The position numbers and the translations under genes are program-made. Shown piece by piece: positions 9,291 to 17,538 of a stretch of DNA of 64,000 nucleotides. The notes below the pieces were generated by a model. The model did no database searches and was not told the DNA's origin. It worked only from the letters and a program-made list of their open reading frames with translations. Numbering within the stretch: the stretch's first letter is position 1; every line of letters begins with the position of its first letter. The stretch comes from Pseudoalteromonas espejiana DSM 9414 (GTDB lineage: Bacteria; Pseudomonadota; Gammaproteobacteria; Enterobacterales; Alteromonadaceae), in the NCBI RefSeq assembly GCF_002221525.1, contig NZ_CP011028.1, positions 693,001 through 757,000 on the forward strand, in the 5' to 3' direction.

Positions 9291-9369
9291 CGTAGATATA
9301 AATAAAGTACCTTACTGCGAACCAAGCGCTCGGAGGTTCACTCTTACAAGGTACGTCCTGCGGCCACCA
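9291..9369 (+). pseudogene. Decayed fifth tRNA-Arg copy
   Basis: The stretch matches the tRNA-Arg gene in pieces (GTACCTTACTGCGAACCAAGC in place of GTACCTGGCTACGAACCAGGC, then CTCGGAGGTTC and GGCCACCA) but the acceptor and T stems no longer pair and an insertion splits the T arm. The bases after it (CCACCACTTTCTATTACTAC and onward through the hairpin terminator) duplicate those after copy 4 almost perfectly, so it arose by duplication of that unit and then decayed. Confidence 0.8.
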
Positions 9370-9402
9370 CTTTCTATTACTACTTAAGTTAATAGAAAAG
9401 AA

Positions 9403-9425
9403 GCCGACGAAAGTCGGTTTTTTTG
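9403..9425 (+). terminator. Duplicated terminator after the tRNA-Arg remnant
   Basis: Exact duplicate of the hairpin and T-run at 9249-9271, carried along by the duplication that produced the tRNA remnant. Confidence 0.6.
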
Positions 9426-9486
9426 TGCTTGAAATTTAAGAAAACCATAAGCCAAGCCTAACTAAACACCTCTGCTTACAATTTCA

Positions 9487-9839
9487 CGTAGACGCAGAAC
9501 TTGTTCGCGTGAGAAGCGAAGCTTCTAATTACTTACGTATCTAATCAAAACCATTTACGAGCGATGCTCGTCGCGCCAGCAAGCTGAGCGCCTACAGTTA
9601 AACTTTAAATTGTGAGTTAAATTATCATCGTAGACGCAGAACTTGTTCGCGTGAGAAGCGAAGCTTCTAATTACCTACGTATCTACTCAAAACCATTTAC
9701 GAGCGATGCTCGTCGCGCCAGCAAGCTGAGCGCCTACAGTTAAACTTTAAATTGTGAGTTAAATTATCATCGTAGACGCAGAACTTGTTCGCGTGAGAAG
9801 CGAAGCTTCTAATTACTTACGTATCTACTCAAAACCATT
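9487..9839. repeat. Tandem repeat, 142-bp unit, about 2.5 copies
   Basis: Units begin at 9487, 9629 and 9771, each with CGTAGACGCAGAACTTGTTC; copies differ at only a few bases and the third stops after about 68 bp, just before the promoter region of the downstream gene. Each unit has a roughly 110-bp core whose ends (CGTAGACGCAGAACTTG and GCAAGCTGAGCGCCTACA) are imperfect inverted repeats, plus internal hairpins (AGAAGCGAAGCTTCT, GAGCGATGCTC), and a 30-odd-bp AT-rich spacer. A fragment of the same core lies at 14461-14488. No ORF is apparent. It looks like a REP/MITE-type element amplified in tandem. Confidence 0.85.
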
Positions 9840-9899
9840 CACTGCTCTTTAACTTAAGCTGTGGTATTTTAAACACCTTGTTTAAAAGGATCTTGCTGT

Positions 9900-11075
9900 A
9901 TGTTTAAAGCCGTATTTATCACCTTTGTATTATTATTTAGCAGCTTATTTAATGTGAATGCGAAGCAAAGCGAAGCGCAAAATTTACCTGTGGTTGGCGC
10001 TGCGCAGTTCGCACATTATTTGCCACAATTAAAAAACAAACGTGTTGGGCTTGTGGTAAACCAAACATCACTTGTTGCTAACAAGCATTTAGTCGATGCC
10101 TTACTCACTAAAAATATAAACATAACCAAAATTTTTGCACCTGAGCATGGCTTTAGGGGCGATCACGATGCCGGTGCCCATGTAAAAAATGCAGTTGATA
10201 GCAAAACCGGTATCCCACTTATTTCTATTTATGGCAAAAACAAAAAACCAAGCGCCGAAGCTCTTAGCAATGTAGATGTTATTATTTTTGATATACAAGA
10301 TGTAGGCGTGCGCTTTTATACTTACATAAGCTCTATGCATTACATGATGGAAGCCGCAGCAGAGCAAGGTATTGAGTTTATTGTACTTGATAGGCCAAAC
10401 CCCAATATTGCCTACGTTGATGGGCCAATACTTGAGCGCGACTTTAAATCGTTTGTAGGCATGCACCCAATACCCGTGCTGCACGGCATGACGGTAGGCG
10501 AGCTTGCTAAAATGATCAAAGGCGAAAGCTGGATCAATAAAGCCGCTGATTTAAAGCTTACTGTGATCCCCGTTGATCATTACTCGCGCACAACATCCTA
10601 CAGCTTACCTGTAAAACCCAGCCCTAATTTACCGAACGATCAATCAATTACGCTTTACCCGTCGCTGTGCTTTTTTGAGGCAACGCCTATAAGTATTGGC
10701 AGAGGCACCGACTTTGCGTTTCAGGTAATTGGCTATTCGCCCGTTGCGCTTGGAGATTTTAGTTTTACACCGCGCTCTATTAAAGGCGCGGCAGCAAACC
10801 CTAAATTTAAAAATATCCCTGTAAAAGGGCTTGATTTACGTGCGGAAAATACGCATGGGCTTAATTTAAGTTACTTAATAACGGCTTATAGTAAATTAAC
10901 TAAAAACAATATTACCTTTTTTGAACGCGCTGATTTTATGGATAAACTAGCAGGTACTAATAAGTTACGTTTAGCTATTGAAGCAGGGCAATCAGAGGGA
11001 CAAATAAAACAAAGTTGGCAGCAAGGGCTTGAGGCATTTAAAAAGCAACGTGCGCCATATTTACTATACAAGTAA
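9900..11075 (+). CDS. namZ: Exported DUF1343 protein, NamZ-type exo-beta-N-acetylmuramidase
   Basis: The DUF1343 family includes NamZ, which removes non-reducing terminal MurNAc from peptidoglycan fragments. Residues 1-21 form a Sec signal peptide (ending FNVNA), so it acts in the periplasm. Family signatures follow: RVGLVVNQTS, FAPEHGFRGD, DVIIFDIQDVGVRFYTYIS, VLDRPNP, GMTVGELA, PSPNLP and SIGRGTDFAFQ. 391 residues is usual. The next gene starts 9 bases later and encodes a serine hydrolase of the type paired with NamZ in Bacillus subtilis (AmiE). Activity on MurNAc is inferred from family, not shown. Confidence 0.88.
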   Translation: MFKAVFITFVLLFSSLFNVNAKQSEAQNLPVVGAAQFAHYLPQLKNKRVGLVVNQTSLVANKHLVDALLTKNINITKIFAPEHGFRGDHDAGAHVKNAVDSKTGIPLISIYGKNKKPSAEALSNVDVIIFDIQDVGVRFYTYISSMHYMMEAAAEQGIEFIVLDRPNPNIAYVDGPILERDFKSFVGMHPIPVLHGMTVGELAKMIKGESWINKAADLKLTVIPVDHYSRTTSYSLPVKPSPNLPNDQSITLYPSLCFFEATPISIGRGTDFAFQVIGYSPVALGDFSFTPRSIKGAAANPKFKNIPVKGLDLRAENTHGLNLSYLITAYSKLTKNNITFFERADFMDKLAGTNKLRLAIEAGQSEGQIKQSWQQGLEAFKKQRAPYLLYK

Positions 11076-11084
11076 GGGTTATAA

Positions 11085-12746
11085 ATGGCGTTAGTAATAA
11101 ACACAAAAATAAGCACTTATTTTAAAGCCACTTTAGTCGTACTTATGGGCCTTACACTTGCAGCGTGTAGCAGCAATAAAGCTAATGATTTTACATCGAG
11201 TGAGCTTAAACAAAGTAATTTGGTAACGCTTCCAAATGCACAAGTAGTGGTTACCTTTCCTGAGGCTAACCCAAGTAGCCGTGAATACGTAAATAACCGT
11301 GGCACATTTAAAGCGTACAAAGGGCGAGGGCAGTTATTAATTCAAAATAAAAACGCGATAAGCGCCGATATATTTATTAATAACCAAAAGCTTAATATTA
11401 CCAGCCAGCTAGCCGCGAATACTTTATACGAGTATTCGCTCGCAAGGCGTACTCATAACGGGGTAAATACGTTTAAAGTTGAAAATATTAAGCCTGAGGG
11501 CGCAAGCCTTACCTTACGCTTTGAGTTTCCGACGTTAAATACCGCTGCGCAAAGTAATATAGATTTTAGCCAAGTCGATGCCCTTATTGAAAAAGACGTA
11601 AAAGCAGGTTTTCCGGGGGCGGTATTGGCCGTTGTTAAAAGTGGCGAACTCATAAAGCTTAGCGCCTATGGCGATGCTAAGCAGTACCAACAAAGTGATT
11701 TAATGCTACTACGCCCAGAGCCAATGCAAACACATACTTTGTTTGATTTAGCGTCTAACACCAAAATATTTGCCACTAACTTTGCCCTTATGAAACTCGT
11801 AAGCGAAGGGCTTTTAAATATAAACAAACCCGTACAACGTTATTTACCTGAGTACAAAGGCGATGGGCGCGAGCTGCGCACAGTAAAAGATTTACTCACG
11901 CATACAGCGGGTTACCCGCCGGTGTTTGATTTTCATCGTAAAAGCACTAAAAACGGCGATGCGTATTTTTCGCAAAACAGCCAAACCACTAAGCAGCTGT
12001 TACTTACGCAAGTACCGCTAAGTAATAAATACCCCGCACAAGCAGTATACTCAGATATTGATTATATGATTTTAGGCGTACTGGTTGAGCGTATAGCCGG
12101 GCAATCACTCGATGACTACCTAGAGCAACACATTTACGCCCCACTTAAACTAACCAATACGGTATTTAACCCGCTTAAAAAGGGCTTTAAACGTCCTGAA
12201 TTTGCAGCCACCGAGCTTAGCGGTAACACCCGCGATGGGCGTATTAAGTTTGATAATATTCGCACTAATGTTTTGCAAGGCGAAGTGCACGACGAGCGAG
12301 CATTTTATTCGTTTGATGGCGTAGCAGGGCATGCGGGTTTATTTAGTAATGCACCCGATTTAGCGGTGCTTAGCCAAGTGCTATTAAACCAAGGTGGCTT
12401 TGGCAATAACCAGTTATTTAGCGCATCAACCTTAGCGCAGTTTTTAACGCCACAATTAAACAACGAAACCTACGGCCTTGGTTTTAGGCTTGCCGGTAAC
12501 AACCAAGCTAGGCGTTGGCACTTTGGCCCTTACGCAAGTGCACAAGCGTATGGTCATACCGGTTGGACGGGCACAGTTACTGTAATTGACCCAACATACG
12601 ATTTAGCCATTATTTTATTGACCAATGCGCGCCACACACCAATAAAAGGCACCCAAAAACATTACCAGTTTTTGGGCAAACAATACGAGACCGCGCAATA
12701 TGGCTCGGTGGTATCGCTTATTTACGAAGCACTACTAAATCAATAA
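11085..12746 (+). CDS. Lipoprotein serine hydrolase, beta-lactamase/PBP4B (YfeW/AmiE) type
   Basis: Lipobox LAAC28 after a hydrophobic N-terminus marks a lipoprotein. Residues about 50-150 form an extra beta-rich domain of unknown role; the class C beta-lactamase-like domain follows with the nucleophile motif S224-N-T-K227, Y322-S-D324 in the YxN position and a late YGHTGWTG in place of KTG. The sequence LLTHTAGYPPVFDFH and overall fit recall E. coli YfeW (PBP4B) and Bacillus AmiE, an N-acetylmuramyl-L-alanine amidase. Coupled 9 bases after the NamZ gene. Substrate (muropeptide amide versus D,D-bond) is unproven. At 553 residues it is longer than YfeW (434) because of the N-terminal domain. 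Confidence 0.82.
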   Translation: MALVINTKISTYFKATLVVLMGLTLAACSSNKANDFTSSELKQSNLVTLPNAQVVVTFPEANPSSREYVNNRGTFKAYKGRGQLLIQNKNAISADIFINNQKLNITSQLAANTLYEYSLARRTHNGVNTFKVENIKPEGASLTLRFEFPTLNTAAQSNIDFSQVDALIEKDVKAGFPGAVLAVVKSGELIKLSAYGDAKQYQQSDLMLLRPEPMQTHTLFDLASNTKIFATNFALMKLVSEGLLNINKPVQRYLPEYKGDGRELRTVKDLLTHTAGYPPVFDFHRKSTKNGDAYFSQNSQTTKQLLLTQVPLSNKYPAQAVYSDIDYMILGVLVERIAGQSLDDYLEQHIYAPLKLTNTVFNPLKKGFKRPEFAATELSGNTRDGRIKFDNIRTNVLQGEVHDERAFYSFDGVAGHAGLFSNAPDLAVLSQVLLNQGGFGNNQLFSASTLAQFLTPQLNNETYGLGFRLAGNNQARRWHFGPYASAQAYGHTGWTGTVTVIDPTYDLAIILLTNARHTPIKGTQKHYQFLGKQYETAQYGSVVSLIYEALLNQ

Positions 12747-12933
12747 ATTATCGTTTAGGTTAAAATGGCCTAAGTGCAGTGCCTTAAGTGATTTATTTGC
12801 AGGTGACTTAACTAAGCCAATCCATTAAGCTAAGCGGTTTACAAATTCAGGCCACATTTTTTAAAACGGCTTGCAAAATAAGCGTTTCAACGTGAATAAG
12901 CGAACGCACTTCGCTATTAATAAAGGTTAATTT

Positions 12934-14310
12934 ATGTCTTGGTATTCTATATTACCGCCGCTCATTGCTATCGCCATCGTATTTTGGCGAAAAGAAGTAA
13001 TAATGGCACTTTTGGTGGCTGTGGCTTCATCAGAACTTTTACTCGCAATACAAGGCGAAGGTAATACCTTATTTGCTACATTTTTAAATACCATTGAGCG
13101 CATAATATCGGTAGCCAGCTCGCCAGGTAACACCCGCATTTTAATATTTAGTATTATGATTGGTGCTTTGCTTGCCTACATACGCGAATCGGGCGGCGTA
13201 GCAGCCACCGTTAATATGCTAATGAACAAAGGCATTGCAAAAAGTAAGCGCCAAGTTGGCTTTTTAACCATGTTTACCGGCATCGCAGTATTTATAGAAT
13301 CAAACCTAAGTGTATTAACCTCAGGTATTGTATCGCGCGGCCTGTTCGATAAATTTAAAATGAGCCGAGCACGCCTTGCTTACATTATTGATAGCACCAG
13401 TGCACCGGTATGTATTTTAATACTGCTTAACGGCTGGGGCGCATTTGTACTGGGTTTACTTGGCAATTACGAGCTAAGCGAATCGGCAGTCTCTATTTTA
13501 TGGGGCAGCGTAGGGTATAACTTTTACGCCATTATCACCTTAGTCATTGTGTTTTACACCATCGCGTTTGATAAAGTGCACGGCCCAATGAAAGAAGCCG
13601 AGCAAAAGCTAGAGCTGCAAAAAACCGACCTAAAAGAAGAAGTAAAAGGCTCTAAAGCGCGCTACATGCTCGTGCCATTATTAACACTTATTGTGAGCAT
13701 GGTAGGCTTTATGTTTTACACCGGTAACGGCGTATTAGCAGAAGGTAGCGGCTCTAAATCAGTATTATACGCAACCGTGTTAGCCATTGTGGTTGCTTAC
13801 GCTTTAATGATTAGCTCACGCCAATTTACCCACCATCAATTAGTAGACACCGGCTTTAAAGGCATGGGCGAGCTATTACCATTGGTAAGTATTGTATTGC
13901 TTTCGCTTACACTTGGCGCAAGCTTAAAAGAGCTAGGCACCGGCGTATTTGTCGCATCGCTAGTAGGCGACTACCTACCAATTTATTTAATTGTACCTGT
14001 GCTGTTTTTAACGGGCGCGGTTATGTCGTTTACTACGGGTACATCGTGGGGCACATTTGCCATACTCATCCCTATTGGCGTGCCACTTATTCAAGAGCTT
14101 GGCCTACCGCCCTCACTTGTAGTGGGTGCTATTTTGGGTGGTGGTATATTTGGCGATCACTGCTCACCCATATCCGACACCAGCGCCGTATCGGCACTCG
14201 CCTCGGGTTGTGACTTACTCACCCACGTTAAAACGCAGCTACCGTACGCATTATTTGGCGGCGCACTGACGTTTATAGCGTACTTAGTAACAAGCATAAT
14301 TGTGTTATAA
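12934..14310 (+). CDS. NhaC-family Na+/H+ antiporter-like membrane transporter
   Basis: About 11-12 hydrophobic segments, with family stretches such as IESNLSVLTSG, SCCAP-like STSAPVCILILLNGWGAF, TGTSWGTFAILIPIGVPL and GGGIFGDHCSPISDTSAVSALASGCD, the last being the conserved ion-transporter signature. Located in the inner membrane. 187 bases separate it from the serine hydrolase gene, with no clear terminator between, so it may belong to the same unit. Some NhaC relatives carry organic substrates, so exchange of a cell-wall fragment or amino acid is possible but only a guess. Confidence 0.82.
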   Translation: MSWYSILPPLIAIAIVFWRKEVIMALLVAVASSELLLAIQGEGNTLFATFLNTIERIISVASSPGNTRILIFSIMIGALLAYIRESGGVAATVNMLMNKGIAKSKRQVGFLTMFTGIAVFIESNLSVLTSGIVSRGLFDKFKMSRARLAYIIDSTSAPVCILILLNGWGAFVLGLLGNYELSESAVSILWGSVGYNFYAIITLVIVFYTIAFDKVHGPMKEAEQKLELQKTDLKEEVKGSKARYMLVPLLTLIVSMVGFMFYTGNGVLAEGSGSKSVLYATVLAIVVAYALMISSRQFTHHQLVDTGFKGMGELLPLVSIVLLSLTLGASLKELGTGVFVASLVGDYLPIYLIVPVLFLTGAVMSFTTGTSWGTFAILIPIGVPLIQELGLPPSLVVGAILGGGIFGDHCSPISDTSAVSALASGCDLLTHVKTQLPYALFGGALTFIAYLVTSIIVL

Positions 14311-14342
14311 ACACATTTTAAAATAAGTCAGTTTCAAACACT

Positions 14343-14372
14343 CAAAAGCCTGCTTAACCGCAGGCTTTTTTG
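14343..14372 (+). terminator. Terminator after the NhaC-family gene
   Basis: AAAAGCCTGC / GCAGGCTTTTTT stem-loop 30-60 bases after the stop codon. Confidence 0.85.
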
Positions 14373-14378
14373 TTTACA

Positions 14379-14411
14379 CGTAGGTTGTGTTGAGTGACAC
14401 GAAACCCAACG
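14379..14411. repeat. Short GTAGGTT...AACCCAAC repeat fragment
   Basis: CGTAGGTTGTGTTGAG followed by CGAAACCCAACG forms an imperfect palindrome. This motif type is scattered in many gammaproteobacterial intergenic regions; here it is a single fragment. Confidence 0.5.
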
Positions 14412-14460
14412 GAACGCCAATTTATTTCACCGCTTTAAAGCCGAGTTTATATATTGTTTT

Positions 14461-14488
14461 GTAGGCGCTTAGCTTGCTGGCGCGTCGG
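14461..14488 (-). repeat. Fragment of the 142-bp repeat family
   Basis: GTAGGCGCTTAGCTTGCTGG and the next bases CGCGTCG match, in reverse orientation and with one or two changes, the right end of the repeat core at 9487-9839. Confidence 0.65.
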
Positions 14489-14518
14489 GTGTGAGCTCGA
14501 AATAAATTCAATATATAA

Positions 14519-15297
14519 TTATTTAAAGTTTAGCCTAAATTTATGTTGTGTTGAGTAGTCTTTAAAATCAACTTCCTGAAAATAAAATTTTTCACTTTCA
14601 GATCTTGCAGGAATAGTTTTGAATTTAGCTTTTTCTGTAGTAACAAATGAAAAAGGTAGTAAAATAAATAAGTTATTAAATTTACCGCTTAACATGTACC
14701 TCAACTTATCTTTAGAGCTCTCTTTAAATAACGTCACGCTTAACAGCTCCTTATTGTCACAACTCGGTAAACGGTACCCTATATTCGCCACAGCGGTATA
14801 ATCAAAATCTCTAAATCCTTTATTAGATATAAGCCATTTAATTACGTCATCAAATATTGATACATCTTGATCTGGTAATAAAGATATTAAGCACTTAAGG
14901 AGTGCTTTGTAGACTTTAACATTTGAGAATTTTTGATTTGATATAATTACTTCTTTTGAAAATATGTCTGGCTCATCTTTTATCTCTATGAAATTACTTG
15001 TAGCAAATATTTTTCCGCCACCCTTAACATAAGAATTACTGTAGCCCTTTTTACCTTTGATCTGTGTTATAAAAGAAGGAGGGATAAAGCGGCTTAAATG
15101 ATTTTCAAAGTCAGAGAAAATAGAGTTACATTTATCACACTCATTTATTGTGAAGATACTTTTATTACCTAAAAGCTCGGGCAACGAGTGAGATAGGTTA
15201 TTGTACGTTGCAGATCTTGACTTGCAAAACCTACACTCTGATGTATTTTTACCAATCTCTAAACGAGGATAAATACAATAATTTTTTTGGTTATGAT
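14519..15297 (-). pseudogene. HNH-like zinc-motif protein gene, 5' end separated by IS insertion
   Basis: The frame shows a C-x2-C pair (SECRFCK), a histidine segment (NNLSHSLPELLGNK) and a second C-x2-C (NECDKCNSIF), the layout of HNH_5-type nuclease domains, then about 170 residues with no recognised motif. No standard start codon precedes the first Cys pair in this fragment. Across the IS, bases 16185-16203 encode MKEILL plus one base in the same frame; removing 15302-16184 and one CTAG copy gives a single 265-codon gene starting at ATG 16203. A TTG at 15184 could start a shorter product without the first Cys pair. Codon use is more AT-rich than the neighbours, suggesting transfer. Function unknown; a nuclease is inferred. 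Confidence 0.8.
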
Positions 15298-15301
15298 CTA
15301 G

Positions 15302-16184
15302 GGGTTGTTGATCTTTGTTTGTATTTTAGTCAGGTATGCATCGATAACCACATAATAGCGAATGCTAATGAAACCATTGATGCATAGTTCCTTTCTAATT
15401 TATCGTACCGAGTTGATACTGCTCTGAAGTGCTTTATTCGTGCAAACGCATTTTCAACTAAGTGTCGATACTTGTATAGATCCCAATCCATATCATTGTT
15501 TTTCTTGGTGTTATCTTTACGCCGAGGGATTAGTGGCTCACTTCCATGCTCAGTTACATAGTCACGAATTGATTGGCTATCGTAGCCCTTATCAGCAATC
15601 ACATAGTCACTTTTAGGCGAATGTTTTATTAGGCTTTCTGCCATAACAAAGTCATTTCGCTGACCACCTGTTAATTCAAAGTGTACTGGGTATCCATAGC
15701 TATCAACGGCCAGATGAATCTTAGTTGAAAAGCCACCCCGACTTTTACCTATCGACTCATCTTTGTCGCTCTTTGCACCACTACTATGTTGATGTGCTCG
15801 CACAATACTGCCATCAATGAATAGCCATTCAGAATCAGTGATGAGGGCTAAATGTTTAAAAATAGTATTTAAAATGCCTTTCTTAGACCATAAGTTAAAG
15901 CGCCTAAACACAGTACTCCAAAGCCCAAAGTGTGGTGGTAAATCTCGCCAAGGAATTCCTGTGCGCATTCGATACAAAATACCTTCTAGCGTCATTCGGT
16001 GGTCAAATTTATTATAAACTCGACCACTATTGAGCATTAATTCTTTGAGCTTTAACCAGCGTTTATCTGTTAACATTGTTCTTGGCATAGCAACATCCGT
16101 TCTCGGTGGTATGTTTGATTTTTGGCGAAACCAATTATACCTTGTTGCTATGCCGTTTACTTTTTCAACAAAGATCAACACGCC
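15302..16184 (-). mobile_element. IS5-family insertion sequence, 883 bp
   Basis: Ends are inverted repeats: left GGGTTGTTGATCTTTGTT, right (reverse complement) GGCGTGTTGATCTTTGTT. The flanks carry CTAG at 15298-15301 and again at 16185-16188, a 4-bp target duplication fitting the YTAR preference of IS5 elements. It holds one intact transposase and splits an HNH-like gene after its sixth codon. A 2-bp TA duplication with ends one base further out is an alternative reading. Confidence 0.92.
15330..16088 (-). CDS. IS5-family DDE transposase
   Basis: Catalyses cut-and-paste or copy movement of its own element. It begins with the DUF4096-like region (LTDKRWLKLKELM ... GIPWRDLPPHFG) and has the DDE triad in FIDGSIVRAH (first Asp), ADKGYDS (second Asp) and HLVENAFARIKHFRAVSTRYDK (Glu, with the Y-(2)-R-(3)-E-(6)-K style signature). 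The frame extends to 16181, but the ATG at 16088 gives MPRTMLTDKRW and 252 residues, normal for IS427/IS1031-type proteins. It appears intact, so the element may still be active. Confidence 0.93.
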   Translation of the reverse strand: MPRTMLTDKRWLKLKELMLNSGRVYNKFDHRMTLEGILYRMRTGIPWRDLPPHFGLWSTVFRRFNLWSKKGILNTIFKHLALITDSEWLFIDGSIVRAHQHSSGAKSDKDESIGKSRGGFSTKIHLAVDSYGYPVHFELTGGQRNDFVMAESLIKHSPKSDYVIADKGYDSQSIRDYVTEHGSEPLIPRRKDNTKKNNDMDWDLYKYRHLVENAFARIKHFRAVSTRYDKLERNYASMVSLAFAIMWLSMHT

Positions 16185-16359
16185 CTAGTAAAATCTCTTT
16201 CATATTAAATTCATTTTATTTGAATATGATACTTTATATTAAGCGTTTTATGAGCTGGTTTGCGAGTGCTATTTGTAGTTTTTAATTATAATTTGTAAGT
16301 TTAATTACATAGCTTTTAAATAAAAAACTTAGTTTTAAGCGTAGATGTCACAACTAATT

Positions 16360-16983
16360 TTATGCGCCGCACTGCCTAACCCCTTCTCCCGCATGTTTAA
16401 GCGCTATAATCTGCCCTTTGCCGTTATGCGCCATAGCGAGCATATCACCGGTATTTATATTACTTTCAACTGCGTGCCTTCCCTTTAAATCACTTAAGAG
16501 CGACTGCTTAATTTGTACCAGTACTTCGTCATTACAACTGGCTATGTACCAGTCGTTATCGACCTTTACTAGCGTGCCGTATTCTATGTGGCGTTGTTGG
16601 TGTAGGCGTAAGTTATTGGCATGTTGAGTATCGAGTGCATGTTTTTTCTCGGTAATGGCGCTTGTGTAACTGCCTGATGGGGTTATTTCGTGAGTTTTTA
16701 TAATTGAATAGTCGTGAATGTCTATAGTCTTAAATGAGCTGTTAAGCACGGTTTTTGGCGCGTGGTTAATACCATTGCTGCTATCAAACACAATAAATGC
16801 GAACACGCCCAGTGCACAGGCGAGGCTGGCAAGTTGTAGTGTAAAACCAAACTTTTTAGGCTTTGTGCGCGTGGCTTTATTAAGTAACGCTTTTTGCTGC
16901 GAAGCAGTGAGTGTAGTACGTGCTTTTCGCTCTTTGTAATGTTGAGTGAGCTTTTGGTCAAACTGCTCATCAGGCTTGTTCAT
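16360..16983 (-). CDS. Putative anti-sigma factor, single-span membrane protein
   Basis: 207 residues: a charged cytosolic N-terminus (about 1-45), one membrane segment (about 46-66, FTLQLASLACALGVFAFIVF), and a 140-residue periplasmic part with a beta-rich end containing several Cys (ASCNDE, RQCGA). Its start overlaps the end of the ECF sigma gene by 14 bases, the usual coupling of sigma and anti-sigma genes. No zinc anti-sigma H-x3-C-x2-C motif is visible. The anti-sigma role is inferred from context and topology. Confidence 0.6.
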   Translation of the reverse strand: MNKPDEQFDQKLTQHYKERKARTTLTASQQKALLNKATRTKPKKFGFTLQLASLACALGVFAFIVFDSSNGINHAPKTVLNSSFKTIDIHDYSIIKTHEITPSGSYTSAITEKKHALDTQHANNLRLHQQRHIEYGTLVKVDNDWYIASCNDEVLVQIKQSLLSDLKGRHAVESNINTGDMLAMAHNGKGQIIALKHAGEGVRQCGA

Positions 16984-17524
16984 TGTTTGCTCCTAATAAA
17001 CGTTTAAGATTTTGTTTGGCGTAGCGCAGCCGTGTTTTTACGCTTTCATGGCTGCTTTGTGTTATAAGCGCTATGTCGGCAAGGCTAAAGCCTTCTTGTT
17101 GTAAGGTAATGGCTTCGCGCTGTACAAAGCTTAGTTGTTTAAGTGCATTATCGAATGCTTGATAACTTATATTGCTTTGCTCATTTTGCTGCGCGGGTAG
17201 ATGAGTATTTTCGTCAAGTTCTACAAAGCGCTGCTGTTTGCGGTATTCGTCTATTAATGTGTTGCGCGCGAGTTTAAATAACCAGGCTTTTGGCGTGGTT
17301 TGCGCTTGGTAAAGGTGGCGTTTTTCGATTACCTTTAGCCACGTTTGTTGGCTTACGTCGTATGCTAAATGCGTATTAGATTGTGTTACCAGATAATGGT
17401 ACAAATCGTTACTGTATAAGGCAATAAGTTGCTCTAAGTGGCGGTTGTCGCCACTTTTTGCGTAACTTGCCATGCAATCCTTGCTTGGCGTTTCAAATAA
17501 CCATGACTTAATACTTAGTAGCAT
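16970..17524 (-). CDS. ECF-subfamily RNA polymerase sigma factor
   Basis: 184 residues with region 2 (LYSNDLYHYLVTQSN ... YDVSQQTWLKVIEK ... PKAWLFKLARNTLIDEYRK) and region 4 (QLSFVQREAITLQQEGFSLADIALITQSSHESVKTRLRYAKQNLKRLL) and a variable linker, typical of sigma-70 family ECF factors. It lies 14 bases after a TonB-like gene and overlaps the putative anti-sigma gene. No TonB-dependent receptor is beside it, unlike FecI systems. Its regulon is unknown. Confidence 0.9.
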   Translation of the reverse strand: MLLSIKSWLFETPSKDCMASYAKSGDNRHLEQLIALYSNDLYHYLVTQSNTHLAYDVSQQTWLKVIEKRHLYQAQTTPKAWLFKLARNTLIDEYRKQQRFVELDENTHLPAQQNEQSNISYQAFDNALKQLSFVQREAITLQQEGFSLADIALITQSSHESVKTRLRYAKQNLKRLLGANNEQA

Positions 17525-17538
17525 AGGCGTTTAGTCCG

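Noticed and set aside
9487..9839. Regularly spaced repeats that might be a CRISPR array
   Set aside because: The whole 142-bp unit repeats, including the spacer; there are no unique spacers of 30-odd bp and no cas genes.
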